A stretch of 64,000 nt of DNA, from the NCBI GenBank assembly GCA_041397865.1, contig JAWKVT010000002.1, forward strand, positions 62,001 to 126,000, in the 5' to 3' direction. Positions within the stretch are counted from its first letter, which is position 1; each line of letters starts with the position of its first letter. Origin of the DNA: TMED27 sp041397865. Its GTDB lineage: Bacteria > Pseudomonadota > Alphaproteobacteria > Micavibrionales > Micavibrionaceae. The notes below the pieces were generated by a model. That model was not told the DNA's origin, did not search any database, and worked only from the letters and a program-made list of their open reading frames with translations. The translations under genes and the position numbers were made by a program. Positions 10,201 to 18,650 of this stretch are shown here, in pieces.

Positions 10201-10317
10201 GACGGGCAGGATAACCTTCTCCCCCGCCTGCGGGCCAGCGCCTGCACCGCTGCGGCCATACGCGAAAAACAATCCGAAAACCCGCAGGAAGCACAAACGC
10301 AGGAGGCCGCGCAATGA
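7270..10317 (+). CDS. algG: Mannuronan C5-epimerase with long N-terminal helical extension
   Basis: AlgG converts mannuronate to guluronate residues in the periplasm. The C-terminal half is unmistakable: a parallel beta-helix with the catalytic DPHD at residues 746-749, in YGIDPHDRSRRL, followed by HGIIISREVNDSF. Pseudomonas AlgG has about 543 residues with DPHD at 324-327. This protein has 1015, so about 420 residues are added at the N-terminus. After a signal peptide (LALAAGTLG to DAQAAS region) the extension is helical and TPR- or HEAT-like (LGQVDEALDVAQTHLHGKAR; EGIEAAAAHARSIKDA). A TTG at 7264 is also in frame, but ATG 7270 gives a normal signal peptide. The gene overlaps algL by ATGA. 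The extension may tether the epimerase to other periplasmic parts, replacing contacts made by separate proteins elsewhere. That is inference. Confidence 0.92.
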   Translation: MRARQLCLQSLMLTALAAGTLGLSSFYPHDAQAASSGGALHPVESLYLETERIELPRQRLGKWPDLLNLLDNTDAPVSSAIGKELVIRNIIRDHIELGQVDEALDVAQTHLHGKARAWALVDILNHLVNANAPRDKSAELIYAVRDAMILMQKEDETEDLGQLYYTLVLILTTLKDGQAYFDPAIVAQSREFFDHIENPDHRLHAIRRIAKFDAVAKIAPTESYEKLYRLLAAENAEKGKQKKAEALINLHREMMKRDEFNAALDSLLAIGSDKIRNKALRGFFEESFKGEETSRALRIALKTDSQSGRVNMFSRLAVHYLEEGYKRRSDESLVLARAALEKIDRPESRAKAEELIRSRMEKIRNNLKKENPAHPERKHREEALNLLDTQGIEAAAAHARSIKDAIYRTKTYRMIAQRQVRNVDIYNVFSDDIKKDAQFIYHPDYNADNEMKASQSHELEEEMQTRTSDVLGASSLIAAPPSELGRKIPAFDQDIAEALAYDTPYIKDMLPLPSRASISRVYYENNVYNFKFFVPYGNAGFTQKQKVTSPDILFIQDGVIDLPAIYDSLIAQGVEDYILKDGKTYTLRRPMLIGRHAGLTLNPEGFETLRLSQDSGAYIINAGKFYVTDVKIASWDEKNQEIPFYKGVTRKREFRPYITAWSGSEIYMASAELIALGYSNAKSYGLSFTWGPREILGFNKKLLPRPTGIIVDSSFNNAYYGFYSYEADDIAVIGNEYVDNVIYGIDPHDRSRRLIFAYNTAYDSQKKHGIIISREVNDSFIVGNLSFDNNGTGIMIDRESVNTIIYGNTTFGNKQDGITIFESDCNLIASNLVFNNKKAGIRTRNAIDLGIFYNEFHNNKQAGIFSYRLDLNSNAAQETRDFDLDPFHRVTANTIIGNTLTKNGTGIFSNPINALFIRENNFIDQSPRFIRGPWFEGNPDALFRYKDGVVMFDTCPYYQAGDRYHACPLREKGIFAGDGQDNLLPRLRASACTAAAIREKQSENPQEAQTQEAAQ

Positions 10318-11423
10318 AAAAGCAACTGATCCCCGCTTTGATTGTAACGGCGGTCGCTCTCGGCGGTTTTTCCGCCTCCGCCCGCGCAGCGAAAGACTTC
10401 CCCTTGTTCGATATAGACAGCCGCCGTCAGGAACTCGCCCGCCCGGAATTCGCCGCCATTCGTGAGGGCTGTCTCGCCGGAAATGAAACCCTGCCGAAAA
10501 AAGGGCTTGAGCCTGTTAAAGCGTTGCAGGCGAGCGAAGCTTACGGCTCGGACAGAAGTCTAAATGACTTCGCATGGTATATGATTGTGCAAGGTAGCCG
10601 CGCCCTCGCAGGCGATAAAAAAGCCGCAAGCGATGCCGGAAAAACGCTTCTGGAATGGGCGCGCGCAAACGCGCTCGAACAAACGCCGGAACATTATGAC
10701 CCGTATTATGCCCTCAAACGCGCATTACTGCCGACAATAACCACTTACGCGATCATTCGCGAAACCATAAGCGCCGAAGAACAAAAAACGCTCGAAAATT
10801 GGCTCGACGGTCTGGTGCGCCGTATCGACGCTAAATTTGACGGCGATGTGGATCATAACAACCACCGCTATCTGGCCGATTCCGTCCTTATGCTCTGGGG
10901 CGGTTTTATCGGTGATAAAACGCTCTACAAAAAGGGGGTAGAGCGTTTTGAAGCCGCGCTCTCGGATATGCGCGAAGACGGTGCCTTGCCGCTGGAGAAC
11001 CGCCGCGGCGCACGCGCATTGTGGTATCTGCGTCAATCTCTGGCGGATCTGACGCTCATGGCTGAGGTCGCCCGCAATAAAGGCGATGACCTCTACGGCA
11101 TGGAAAAAAACGGGCGCTCTCTATCCTTGCTGATGAACCACTTTCTCAACGGGGTTTATAACCCCGGCATCATGCTGGAACGTTCATCTGAAAACTATAT
11201 CCCCGGCCCGTCCGATAATTTTCTCAACCCCGACATGGGCTTTTTGGATAATCGCGGACGGCGGCATCTGCTGGCTTTCGGCGAAGCCTACCGCCTGCAT
11301 GCAAAAGAAGACTTCTCCCGCGCGCGTTTCGAAACGCTGATGCGCCGCGAGGTCGATGACGAACGCCCGCTTATGGATGATTATATCGGAGGGAACGCCA
11401 CATGTTTTTGGGCCAAACCTTAA
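10314..11423 (+). CDS. algL: Alginate lyase, polysaccharide lyase family 5-like
   Basis: AlgL degrades stray polymannuronate in the periplasm. The protein has 369 residues (367 in Pseudomonas) and a clear signal peptide (cleavage after SARAA). The alpha/alpha-toroid signatures are present in altered form: NNHRYLAD in place of the usual NNHSYW, and RRGARALWY matching the Arg and Tyr of the second active-site motif. The key Asn-His pair and the downstream Arg and Tyr seem to be kept, so activity is plausible. The changes flanking NNH may alter substrate preference. It is coupled to algG by a 4-bp overlap, and its end overlaps the next gene. Confidence 0.85.
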   Translation: MKKQLIPALIVTAVALGGFSASARAAKDFPLFDIDSRRQELARPEFAAIREGCLAGNETLPKKGLEPVKALQASEAYGSDRSLNDFAWYMIVQGSRALAGDKKAASDAGKTLLEWARANALEQTPEHYDPYYALKRALLPTITTYAIIRETISAEEQKTLENWLDGLVRRIDAKFDGDVDHNNHRYLADSVLMLWGGFIGDKTLYKKGVERFEAALSDMREDGALPLENRRGARALWYLRQSLADLTLMAEVARNKGDDLYGMEKNGRSLSLLMNHFLNGVYNPGIMLERSSENYIPGPSDNFLNPDMGFLDNRGRRHLLAFGEAYRLHAKEDFSRARFETLMRREVDDERPLMDDYIGGNATCFWAKP

Positions 11424-12334
11424 AAACCGTAAAATACACACTGCTGGTCATGGCGCTCGGCCTTGCGCTTGTTCCGCCCGCGCCTTCCTGCGCCGGACAA
11501 ACCGAAAAAACGCCGTATATGGACGAGTTGGAGCAAAAAGCAAATTCCGGTTCCGGGGCCGATGCCTATAAGCTGGGAAAGCTACACGAACAGAAAAAAA
11601 ACTATGAACAGGCCGAACACTGGTTCCGGATAGGGTTATATCATGACGATTATCTATCTGCGCTTGGGTTGTACCAGCTTAATGAAAACGGCAACCGTGA
11701 TATCCCGCAGGCCGCGATGTACAAAAAACTGGGCCTGTCGCTTTTGCACAAAACCGCACATGAAGACGCCCGCGCGGCCATGACGCTGAGCGAGGCCTAC
11801 ACATACGGAACATATTTCCCAGTAAGCTTTGAAGACGCGCTTGCATGGCTTAAAAGGGCCGAATCTCTGGGCAGCGCCGAAGCCTCTTACAGGCTGGGGA
11901 TGATGTATAGCGACGGCTATCAGGTCGCCGTCGATCCCGTCCGCGCGCTTTATTATTTCCGCAGGGGCCATGAAGCTGGCGAAGAAAGGGCAACCCGCCA
12001 GCTTGCTGTGGCCTACGCCACCGGTATCGGCGTGGAAAAAAACCTGCAAAAAGCCAAAGAGTATTTCATAAAAGCCGCAGATGCAGGCGATACGCTGGCT
12101 ATGCGTGACCTCGGAAATTACTTCACCTATCACGAAAAAAATCAAGCGCAGGCCGTATTCTGGTTCACCAAAGCCGCTGAAAAAGACAATGCTGACGCCT
12201 TGTACTTTTTGGGCGAAATTTATAAAAACACAGACCCCGCCCGCGCCCGCGCCTATTACACGCAGGCCGTAAAGCAAAAGCATTTCTACGCCAAAGTGGC
12301 GCTGGAAGAACAACAGCAGGCAAAGAAAAAATGA
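11402..12334 (+). CDS. Secreted Sel1-repeat protein in the alginate locus
   Basis: The ATG overlaps the end of algL by 22 bp and is preceded by GGAGGG (11388-11393). The 310-residue product has an N-terminal signal peptide and at least six Sel1/TPR-like repeats (for example ASYRLGMMYSDGY and ATRQLAVAYATGIGV). It has a Cys at the end of the signal region (APSCAG), but the context is a poor lipobox, so periplasmic rather than lipidated is more likely. It is tightly coupled to algL and algX, which suggests a scaffold role in the secretion complex, like part of AlgK. No such small Sel1 gene occurs in the classical Pseudomonas operon. Confidence 0.8.
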   Translation: MFLGQTLKTVKYTLLVMALGLALVPPAPSCAGQTEKTPYMDELEQKANSGSGADAYKLGKLHEQKKNYEQAEHWFRIGLYHDDYLSALGLYQLNENGNRDIPQAAMYKKLGLSLLHKTAHEDARAAMTLSEAYTYGTYFPVSFEDALAWLKRAESLGSAEASYRLGMMYSDGYQVAVDPVRALYYFRRGHEAGEERATRQLAVAYATGIGVEKNLQKAKEYFIKAADAGDTLAMRDLGNYFTYHEKNQAQAVFWFTKAAEKDNADALYFLGEIYKNTDPARARAYYTQAVKQKHFYAKVALEEQQQAKKK

Positions 12335-13725
12335 ACGAAAAAAACGCCCCGGCGAAAATTCTGGTTTTTGTTGCGCTGCTGAGTGCAATATTTTTGCTCC
12401 ATCCGCCGCAGGCCTATGCTTTTCCATGGGGAAAGGATGAAAAAAAGCAGGTCTATGATTGCCCCGATCTTGAACAAAAATCGAGAAGCTCCGGATACGG
12501 CGAAATTTTTCAGGGCTACGACGGCTGGTTTTTTAAACACAATGACTTTGATGAAAACTTTACGCTAAGCACCCAGACGCAGCATGACCTCAAAATATTT
12601 AATCAGGCTCTTGCCGATAAAGGCGTAACGCTGGTCATAGTGTCTGCTCTGTTACCGAAACCGGTAATGGCGTATAAATTTGTAAAACCTGCCGAACGCG
12701 AACTGTTCGTTTACGATAAAGCTCGCACGCTTCGCGGTTATAGAGGACTGACAGAGCAGATCAGGGAACTGGGCATAGTCTCTCCGGACATTTCCAAAAG
12801 TCTTGAAAAATATAATGACGATAGCGCCGAAGAACTGGTTTATAAAATCGACCTTCACTGGACGCCGGAAGGAGCGCATCTCGCAGCCGCCGCCGTGGCC
12901 GAAGAATTAAAAAAACTGCCCGTTTATGAGTCTTTGAATAAAGCCGTATTTAGCGTTCAAAAATCCGGAACAAAAGAATATGTATCAAATACACATGACC
13001 ATCTGCGCAAAATGTGCAAATCAAAAATACCACCGGAAAAAATGAATATTTACAGCTTCACGCGCGAGGATGACGAAAGCGAAAGCGCAGAAAGCTTGTT
13101 TGGTGACTCCGCGCCTCCGCCGGTGGCTCTCATCGGTTCAAGCTTTAGCACGGTCGGAAATTCTGCGCTGCAAAAATTTATTGAAAAGGAAGCCTCTGTG
13201 GAGGTCGAAAATCACGCCATTCCGGGCGGGAAGCTATTTACCGCGTTTATTTCGTATCTGAACTCTGATGGTTTCCAGCAGCAAAAACCTCCGGTCATAG
13301 TATGGGAGACTGCCCCCCGTTATGATCTGAACGAAGACAACCCCATTTATTTTCGCCAGTTGATTCCGGCAATTTCCGGCGAATGTACCGGCGAAAAGGT
13401 CATCGAGCAGACCAAAGTGACACTCGATAAAGAAACTGATAAAGTCGCACTGCTCTCGGTTCTCGAAAACAAAAAAATTAGCGGTCCAGATTATTACCTC
13501 TATATTCAGGCCGATAACCGGGTGTTCAACCGCTTCCGACTGGATTTTGAATATGATGACGGCGACGGAGAGTTTTTTACAATCGACCATGGCGGGCGCT
13601 ATAAAAATTCAGGACGCTTTTTTGTCGAGTTTTCCGAAGACATTGAATCCCCACTTTCCAGCATCACTCTGGAAAACCGTGACGATGTAAAGACAAACCT
13701 CTCAGTCAAGCTGTGCAGGAAATAA
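12331..13725 (+). CDS. algX: Alginate O-acetyltransferase with SGNH domain and carbohydrate-binding module
   Basis: AlgX transfers acetyl groups to mannuronate in the periplasm and binds the polymer. The 464-residue protein (474 in Pseudomonas) has a signal peptide, an SGNH-like domain and a C-terminal beta-rich binding module. Catalytic residues line up: D174 and H176 in DLHWTPEG have the same numbers as in Pseudomonas AlgX, and the Ser is in GSSF (about 270-271). The C-terminal module (from about residue 345) contains IQADNRVFNRFRLDFEY. It overlaps the preceding Sel1 gene by ATGA and is followed after 4 bp by another Sel1 gene. Confidence 0.9.
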   Translation: MNEKNAPAKILVFVALLSAIFLLHPPQAYAFPWGKDEKKQVYDCPDLEQKSRSSGYGEIFQGYDGWFFKHNDFDENFTLSTQTQHDLKIFNQALADKGVTLVIVSALLPKPVMAYKFVKPAERELFVYDKARTLRGYRGLTEQIRELGIVSPDISKSLEKYNDDSAEELVYKIDLHWTPEGAHLAAAAVAEELKKLPVYESLNKAVFSVQKSGTKEYVSNTHDHLRKMCKSKIPPEKMNIYSFTREDDESESAESLFGDSAPPPVALIGSSFSTVGNSALQKFIEKEASVEVENHAIPGGKLFTAFISYLNSDGFQQQKPPVIVWETAPRYDLNEDNPIYFRQLIPAISGECTGEKVIEQTKVTLDKETDKVALLSVLENKKISGPDYYLYIQADNRVFNRFRLDFEYDDGDGEFFTIDHGGRYKNSGRFFVEFSEDIESPLSSITLENRDDVKTNLSVKLCRK

Positions 13726-13729
13726 CGCT

Positions 13730-16294
13730 ATGAAAAACCATATAAAAAACACGCGGAGAAAAACACACACAGGAACAGGCCGCCTGAAAGGTTTAACCTT
13801 TTTGGCCGGAATGCTTGCGGCTTCGGCGCTCGCTTCTCCGCCAGTCGGGGCGATGGAGACCGATTCCCTCATCTTGCCGCCGCCTTCCATCAGCGCGGAG
13901 CTTTGCCGTCCTCTCTTTCAAAAAAATGAATCCCTTGCCCGGCGCGACCTCAAAACGCTTTCGAATGAAGAAAAACTCGAATTGGCGTCTTTATATTATG
14001 GCGGCAGTATCAATATCAACCGCGACTATTCCAAAGCCGTCTCCCTTCTTGAAGAAGTCCTGCAAACGGTGAAAGACCCGAAAATCCGAAACAAGGCGTT
14101 GCTGCAAAAAGCCCGGATGCTCTCCGCCGGGCATGGCTATCCCCCCAATTATCATGAGGCTGTCCGCTTGCTGCAAGCCGCCGAAGCCGTCGATGAGGAA
14201 GATGTCATCCTTGAACTGGCCCGAATTAACCTTGCCGATGACAAATACGAGGAAGCCGCCCGCCTGTTTGAAAAAGCCGCAGCATATAACAACCCCAAAG
14301 CCTCCCTCTCTCTGGCATATTTATATCATCGCGGAAGGCTGCCCGGCGGGAAAGACCGCGCCCGTCATTTCTTTACCCTTGCGCAAAACCAGTTTTTGCA
14401 AAAAATCGCTTCGGGCGATTGCTCCTATGTTGCGAAAATGGCCGAGGTCTACGAGCGGATCGGAACACTGGAAGATAACCGTTCTGTAGCCGCGCGCTGG
14501 TACCTTGAGGCCGCAAAGCTTGACGATGTTGAAGCCAAGCTCAAAACCATTGAATATATCAAACAGGGTCTTTTAAAAGACCGCGATAATGTACCTCCGG
14601 TGCGCGACCTGCTTGAACAGGCCGCCGCCCTTGGCTCCGAAGAGGCGCTCCTGCGTCTGGGAAAACTGTATCTGCAAGCCGATGATGCGGCCAATGCCGA
14701 CGAAAATAAAGTAAAAGCCCTCACTTTTTTGGAAAAAGCCGCTGCAAAGGGCGAATACGAAGCCGTAAAACTGCTGGTGGCCGTCTATGATGGCCGCTAC
14801 GGCCTGCTGCGCAACCGGGAAAAGCTGCTGATATGGCTGGAAAAGGCCGCGCAGCACGAAGATGTCGGCAATGACATGTTGATGCGCTATACCGAAGTAC
14901 TCTCCGAAACGCCCGAAACAGCCCATAATGAAAAAATATTTTCCCTCTACGTGCAGGCCGCCCGTAAAGAAGACGCCGAAGCGCTTTATAATCTTGGTGA
15001 AGCCTACCGCTTTGGAATAGGCGTGCAGCAAAACCCCGTGCGGGCCATGCGCTACTACCGTCAGGCCGCGCAAAAAAACCACAGCGCGGCTTTCAGGCGA
15101 CTCGAACAGGCCTATAGCTGCGGCATCGGCAAAGAAATTAACCCTGGTAAAGCAACAATCTGGCGCGGGCGCGGCGCATTCATCGGTGCAGCCGATACCT
15201 ATGAAAACATCACGGACGAAATCGCCGCCGCCCAAAATTCGCAGGAAATCATCGCAAAATATATCCCCGAGATTGAGCGGATTGCCCGCCGCCGCTTCGA
15301 CCAGAAAAGCATGGTTTTCCTCGCGGTGCTTTATCAGGCCATCGGGCGGGAGAAAGAAGCCAAAAAATGGCTGGATCGCACCATAGAAAAAGACCGCCGG
15401 GCGCAAAGCGATTATGCGGGCCATTACGCTTACGGAAAAGCCTTGCTCGAAAGCCCTATTATTAAGCATGATGAAAAGAAAGCACTGGAATATATCAACA
15501 TAGCCGCAAATCATGGCCACGGCTCAGCCCTTAAAAAGCTGGGTGATCTGGAGAAAGACAAGGGAAATATTTCCGAAGCCGTGGATTTGTACGAAAAAGC
15601 AGGCGCTCACGGATATCAGGAAGCGTTTATTGCACTGGGCCGCCTTCTCGAAGATGGCCGCGATCCGGCCCGCGCTGAAGAGCTTTTAACCCATGCCGCG
15701 CAAAAGGGCGAGATTACGGCGATGATCGAACTGGCAAAGCTAAAAACGCCAGATACCCCGCGCTGGTTTAAACAGGTCTTGGCAAACTACCCGTGTGAGG
15801 ACCATGAAATCCTGTTCATCGTCAAATCCTACAGCAAGGGGGAAAACGGCGCTCCCCTCGATCTTGCTAAAGCAATGGAATGGTTCAACCGTTTGGTTGG
15901 GGAGGGCAAACAGGAACCTGCCGATCTGTTCACACTCGCCGAAATTTTGCTCGAAGCCCAAGACAATGAAAATGAAAGCAAACAGGCAAAGAACAAGGAT
16001 AAAGCCCTGTCCTTGCTGCAACAGGCTCATGACAGCGGCTACCAGCCTGCAACCCTGAAACTCGCCGGGTTTTACATGAACGGCACGCATGTCGACAGAG
16101 ATACCGCCCGCGCATTATCGCTCTATCAAACCCTCGCTGAAAAAGGCGATACCGAAGCCATGTATACGCTGGGCAAAACCTATCTTTCCGGTTATGCAAC
16201 GGAGGTTTCTCCGGAAAAAGCGCGGAAGTGGCTGGAAAAAGCCGCCGCAGGCGGACACCAAATGGCAGCCGAGATGCTCGGGGCGATGAAATAA
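13730..16294 (+). CDS. Large secreted Sel1-repeat protein in the alginate locus
   Basis: This 854-residue protein starts 4 bp after algX. It has a Lys/Arg-rich N-region, a signal peptide ending near SPPVGAM, and then an almost continuous Sel1/TPR solenoid with at least a dozen units. Examples are EALYNLGEAYRFGIGV, HAYGKALLES and EAMYTLGKTYLSGYA. At nearly twice the length of AlgK it could span much of the periplasm and dock several Alg proteins. It has no lipobox that I can see. It may replace or extend AlgK function. Similar Sel1 proteins occur in other pathways, so the link to alginate rests on operon position. Confidence 0.8.
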   Translation: MKNHIKNTRRKTHTGTGRLKGLTFLAGMLAASALASPPVGAMETDSLILPPPSISAELCRPLFQKNESLARRDLKTLSNEEKLELASLYYGGSININRDYSKAVSLLEEVLQTVKDPKIRNKALLQKARMLSAGHGYPPNYHEAVRLLQAAEAVDEEDVILELARINLADDKYEEAARLFEKAAAYNNPKASLSLAYLYHRGRLPGGKDRARHFFTLAQNQFLQKIASGDCSYVAKMAEVYERIGTLEDNRSVAARWYLEAAKLDDVEAKLKTIEYIKQGLLKDRDNVPPVRDLLEQAAALGSEEALLRLGKLYLQADDAANADENKVKALTFLEKAAAKGEYEAVKLLVAVYDGRYGLLRNREKLLIWLEKAAQHEDVGNDMLMRYTEVLSETPETAHNEKIFSLYVQAARKEDAEALYNLGEAYRFGIGVQQNPVRAMRYYRQAAQKNHSAAFRRLEQAYSCGIGKEINPGKATIWRGRGAFIGAADTYENITDEIAAAQNSQEIIAKYIPEIERIARRRFDQKSMVFLAVLYQAIGREKEAKKWLDRTIEKDRRAQSDYAGHYAYGKALLESPIIKHDEKKALEYINIAANHGHGSALKKLGDLEKDKGNISEAVDLYEKAGAHGYQEAFIALGRLLEDGRDPARAEELLTHAAQKGEITAMIELAKLKTPDTPRWFKQVLANYPCEDHEILFIVKSYSKGENGAPLDLAKAMEWFNRLVGEGKQEPADLFTLAEILLEAQDNENESKQAKNKDKALSLLQQAHDSGYQPATLKLAGFYMNGTHVDRDTARALSLYQTLAEKGDTEAMYTLGKTYLSGYATEVSPEKARKWLEKAAAGGHQMAAEMLGAMK

Positions 16295-16310
16295 TCGCCT
16301 TCCCCCACCC

Positions 16311-17747
16311 CTAAAACTGAAAATACAAAAACGGCGAATAGCTTTGCGCCAAGAGACGCAAAACCGCCAGCACAAAAAGCATCATAATTCCAACTTGTAT
16401 TATAACCTCGCGCCGCCGCTCGGCTTTCTGCCCGGATTGTACCTGCCGGGCATAACCATGTAAAACCGGCCCGGCAAAAATAATAAACAGCCCGATCCAC
16501 AGCGCACTGAGCGAAAGGCCTGTAATCTGCCAGCCCATACGCTCGCTGATTGCAAAACCGTTAAACCCGAACAGCCCCTCATACATCGCCATGGCGCTTT
16601 CAACATGCGTGGCACGAAACATCACCCAGCCCAGAATGACAAGAAAAAAGGTTACAGCCGTCTGTAAAACCCGCTGCGCCCGCCTGCCTGGTTCATCTGT
16701 GCCGCCGCCGATCCCGGCCATACGTTCAATCGCCATAATCCCGCCATGCCACGCGCCCCAGATTACGAATGTCCAGTTGGCCCCATGCCACAGCCCGCCC
16801 AAAACCATGGTTAGAAACAGGTTAACATAAGTTCGAATCCGGCCTTTACGGTTTCCCCCAAGCGGAATGTATAAATAATCGCGCAGCCATGTCGAAAGGC
16901 TGATATGCCAGCGCCGCCAGAACTCCGTAATAGAGCGGCTGATATAGGGAAAATTAAAATTCTCGATAAAACGAAAACCCAGCATTAGCCCGATTCCGAT
17001 CGCCATATCCGAATATCCCGAAAAATCGAAATAAAGCTGAACGGTATATGCCAGCGCGCCCAGCCAGGCTTCCGCCATGCTCGGCTCCTCAAGCGCAAAC
17101 ACCGCATCCGCCAGCGGCGCAATCGTATCGGCAATCAGCACCTTTTTCGCAAACCCCGTCATAAACCGTCTGGCCCCTTCCGAGAACTTATCAAGGCTGT
17201 GCGTACGGTTTTCAAACTGATCCGCAAGATCTTTATAACGCAGGACCGGCCCGGCGATAAGCTGCGGAAAAAGCGATATAAAAGCCGCAAAATCGACAAA
17301 CCGCCGCGCCGGAGGCGCATCGCCGCGGTAAACGTCAACCAGGAAACTGATTGACTGGAAAATATAAAAAGAAATCCCGATCGGCAGAATAAACCGCAGG
17401 GCCTCAAATGTATTCAGCCCCGAACTCTCAAAAACCGCATTCAGGCTATCAACCCCGAAATTAAAATACTTAAAGACCCCCAGCACCAGAAGGTTCGCCG
17501 CAACGCCGCCCTGCATCAGCCGCCGCCCGCCCGGCCTTCCGGCATAACGTACAATGCCCTTGGCCGTAAGGTGATTGCCCAGTGTAACCGCGATCAAAAG
17601 CGCAAGAAAATCAATCCGCCACCAGCCGTAAAAAATATAGCTTCCGATCAAAATGGTGATCGACCGGAACCGCGAAGGCGTAAGGTAATAAATCCCTATA
17701 AACAGCGGCAAAAAGATAAAAATGAAAATAGCGGAGGAAAAAACCAT
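16311..17747 (-). CDS. algI: Membrane-bound O-acyltransferase for alginate acetylation
   Basis: AlgI moves acetyl groups across the inner membrane to feed AlgJ/AlgX. This is a 478-residue MBOAT protein with about ten membrane helices. It has the conserved FWRRWHISLSTWLRDYLYIP block and the invariant His in GGLWHGANW (about residue 320, near H322 of Pseudomonas AlgI). It is convergent with the large Sel1 gene, 16 bp away, and shares a strand with algF, about 60 bp upstream. DltB-type MBOATs have the same fold, but the neighbours decide for AlgI. Confidence 0.92.
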   Translation of the reverse strand: MVFSSAIFIFIFLPLFIGIYYLTPSRFRSITILIGSYIFYGWWRIDFLALLIAVTLGNHLTAKGIVRYAGRPGGRRLMQGGVAANLLVLGVFKYFNFGVDSLNAVFESSGLNTFEALRFILPIGISFYIFQSISFLVDVYRGDAPPARRFVDFAAFISLFPQLIAGPVLRYKDLADQFENRTHSLDKFSEGARRFMTGFAKKVLIADTIAPLADAVFALEEPSMAEAWLGALAYTVQLYFDFSGYSDMAIGIGLMLGFRFIENFNFPYISRSITEFWRRWHISLSTWLRDYLYIPLGGNRKGRIRTYVNLFLTMVLGGLWHGANWTFVIWGAWHGGIMAIERMAGIGGGTDEPGRRAQRVLQTAVTFFLVILGWVMFRATHVESAMAMYEGLFGFNGFAISERMGWQITGLSLSALWIGLFIIFAGPVLHGYARQVQSGQKAERRREVIIQVGIMMLFVLAVLRLLAQSYSPFLYFQF

Positions 17748-17807
17748 GGGCGCTCCGACAACCGGGCAGGGTGCCCCGGCGCACCCTCCTGCCTGTGCTT
17801 TTAAAAA

Positions 17808-18461
17808 TTATTGTGTTGTGTCCGTTTCCGCCTTTACGGTTTTAAGATTGATCCCCCCTTTTTGATCCTGAAAAGCAAAAACGGAAAAAGCTTGCCCGCG
17901 CTCTAAAACAGTCGGCTCCAAACTTTGCTTAATGCTCTCATCCGCATTGACAATATCCAGTTCGATCTTCAGGGCGTTGATCTCGCGTGCGCCGCTCTGG
18001 CCGCTCGCGACATCCTCGACTACGGCAATGGCTTTGCCACCGGTTTGCAGGGTCAGGGCATCTTGCGCCGTAAAATTATAAAGACCGATCAGCGACTTTT
18101 GCGGATTTTCGATCTTCTGGTCTTCAAGAACACGAAGCCGGCCATCTTCCATGACAATGCTGTAATAATGATCGGCGCTTAATTCACCGGATGCGGAAAG
18201 CCCGTTCATCGAAAAACTGACCGGCCCTTCGGGCGTAACGAAATAAGTGCTGACGTCCTCAAATCCCAAAGCACCATAGCTTTTGGAGCCGGCCTGCGCG
18301 CTAGTCTCACCCGCCTTCACATCAGCATGCACAAAGCGGAAAAAAGCCGACCCGTCCGGCGCAGGCGGCGCATACAGCCCTTCATCATCGTTGGCCGAAA
18401 CATGAAACGGAACAAACGCCAAGACGCAAAAAACAACGAAAACTTTTCTGAAATATGTCAT
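17808..18461 (-). CDS. algF: Alginate O-acetylation accessory protein
   Basis: AlgF is a periplasmic adaptor needed for alginate acetylation. The product has 217 residues (216 in Pseudomonas), a signal peptide ending at VSAND, and the family start ending in GLYAPPAPDGSAFFR, followed by beta-rich sequence. It lies just upstream of algI and probably forms a two-gene operon with it. It completes the acetylation set with AlgI, AlgX and perhaps the truncated AlgJ-like gene at the left edge. Confidence 0.88.
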   Translation of the reverse strand: MTYFRKVFVVFCVLAFVPFHVSANDDEGLYAPPAPDGSAFFRFVHADVKAGETSAQAGSKSYGALGFEDVSTYFVTPEGPVSFSMNGLSASGELSADHYYSIVMEDGRLRVLEDQKIENPQKSLIGLYNFTAQDALTLQTGGKAIAVVEDVASGQSGAREINALKIELDIVNADESIKQSLEPTVLERGQAFSVFAFQDQKGGINLKTVKAETDTTQ

Positions 18462-18504
18462 GATCCCTCTCAGCCTCGCAGCTCTAACGATACCCTCGGA
18501 AGAA

Positions 18505-18579
18505 TGGAGCGAGTGAAGGGATTCGAACCCTCGACTTCAACCTTGGCAAGGTTGCGCTCTACCCCTGAGCTACACTCGC
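18505..18579 (-). tRNA. tRNA-Gly(GCC)
   Basis: The minus strand folds into a complete cloverleaf. The acceptor GCGAGTG pairs with the 3' arm, the D-arm contains GGGGTAGAGC, the anticodon loop holds GCC, and the T-arm has GGTTCGAATCC. A CCA is encoded at 18505-18507. It lies directly beside algF, at the edge of the alginate locus. Confidence 0.96.
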
Positions 18580-18650
18580 GATCTTGGAATAGAATGAGGA
18601 ATTTATAGAGAATTGTCCGGCAAAAGCAAGCGCAAAATCACCAAAGCGTA

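Noticed and set aside
9094..10314. 406-codon minus-strand frame inside algG
   Set aside because: It is antisense to the conserved epimerase domain, and no protein motif is visible in it.
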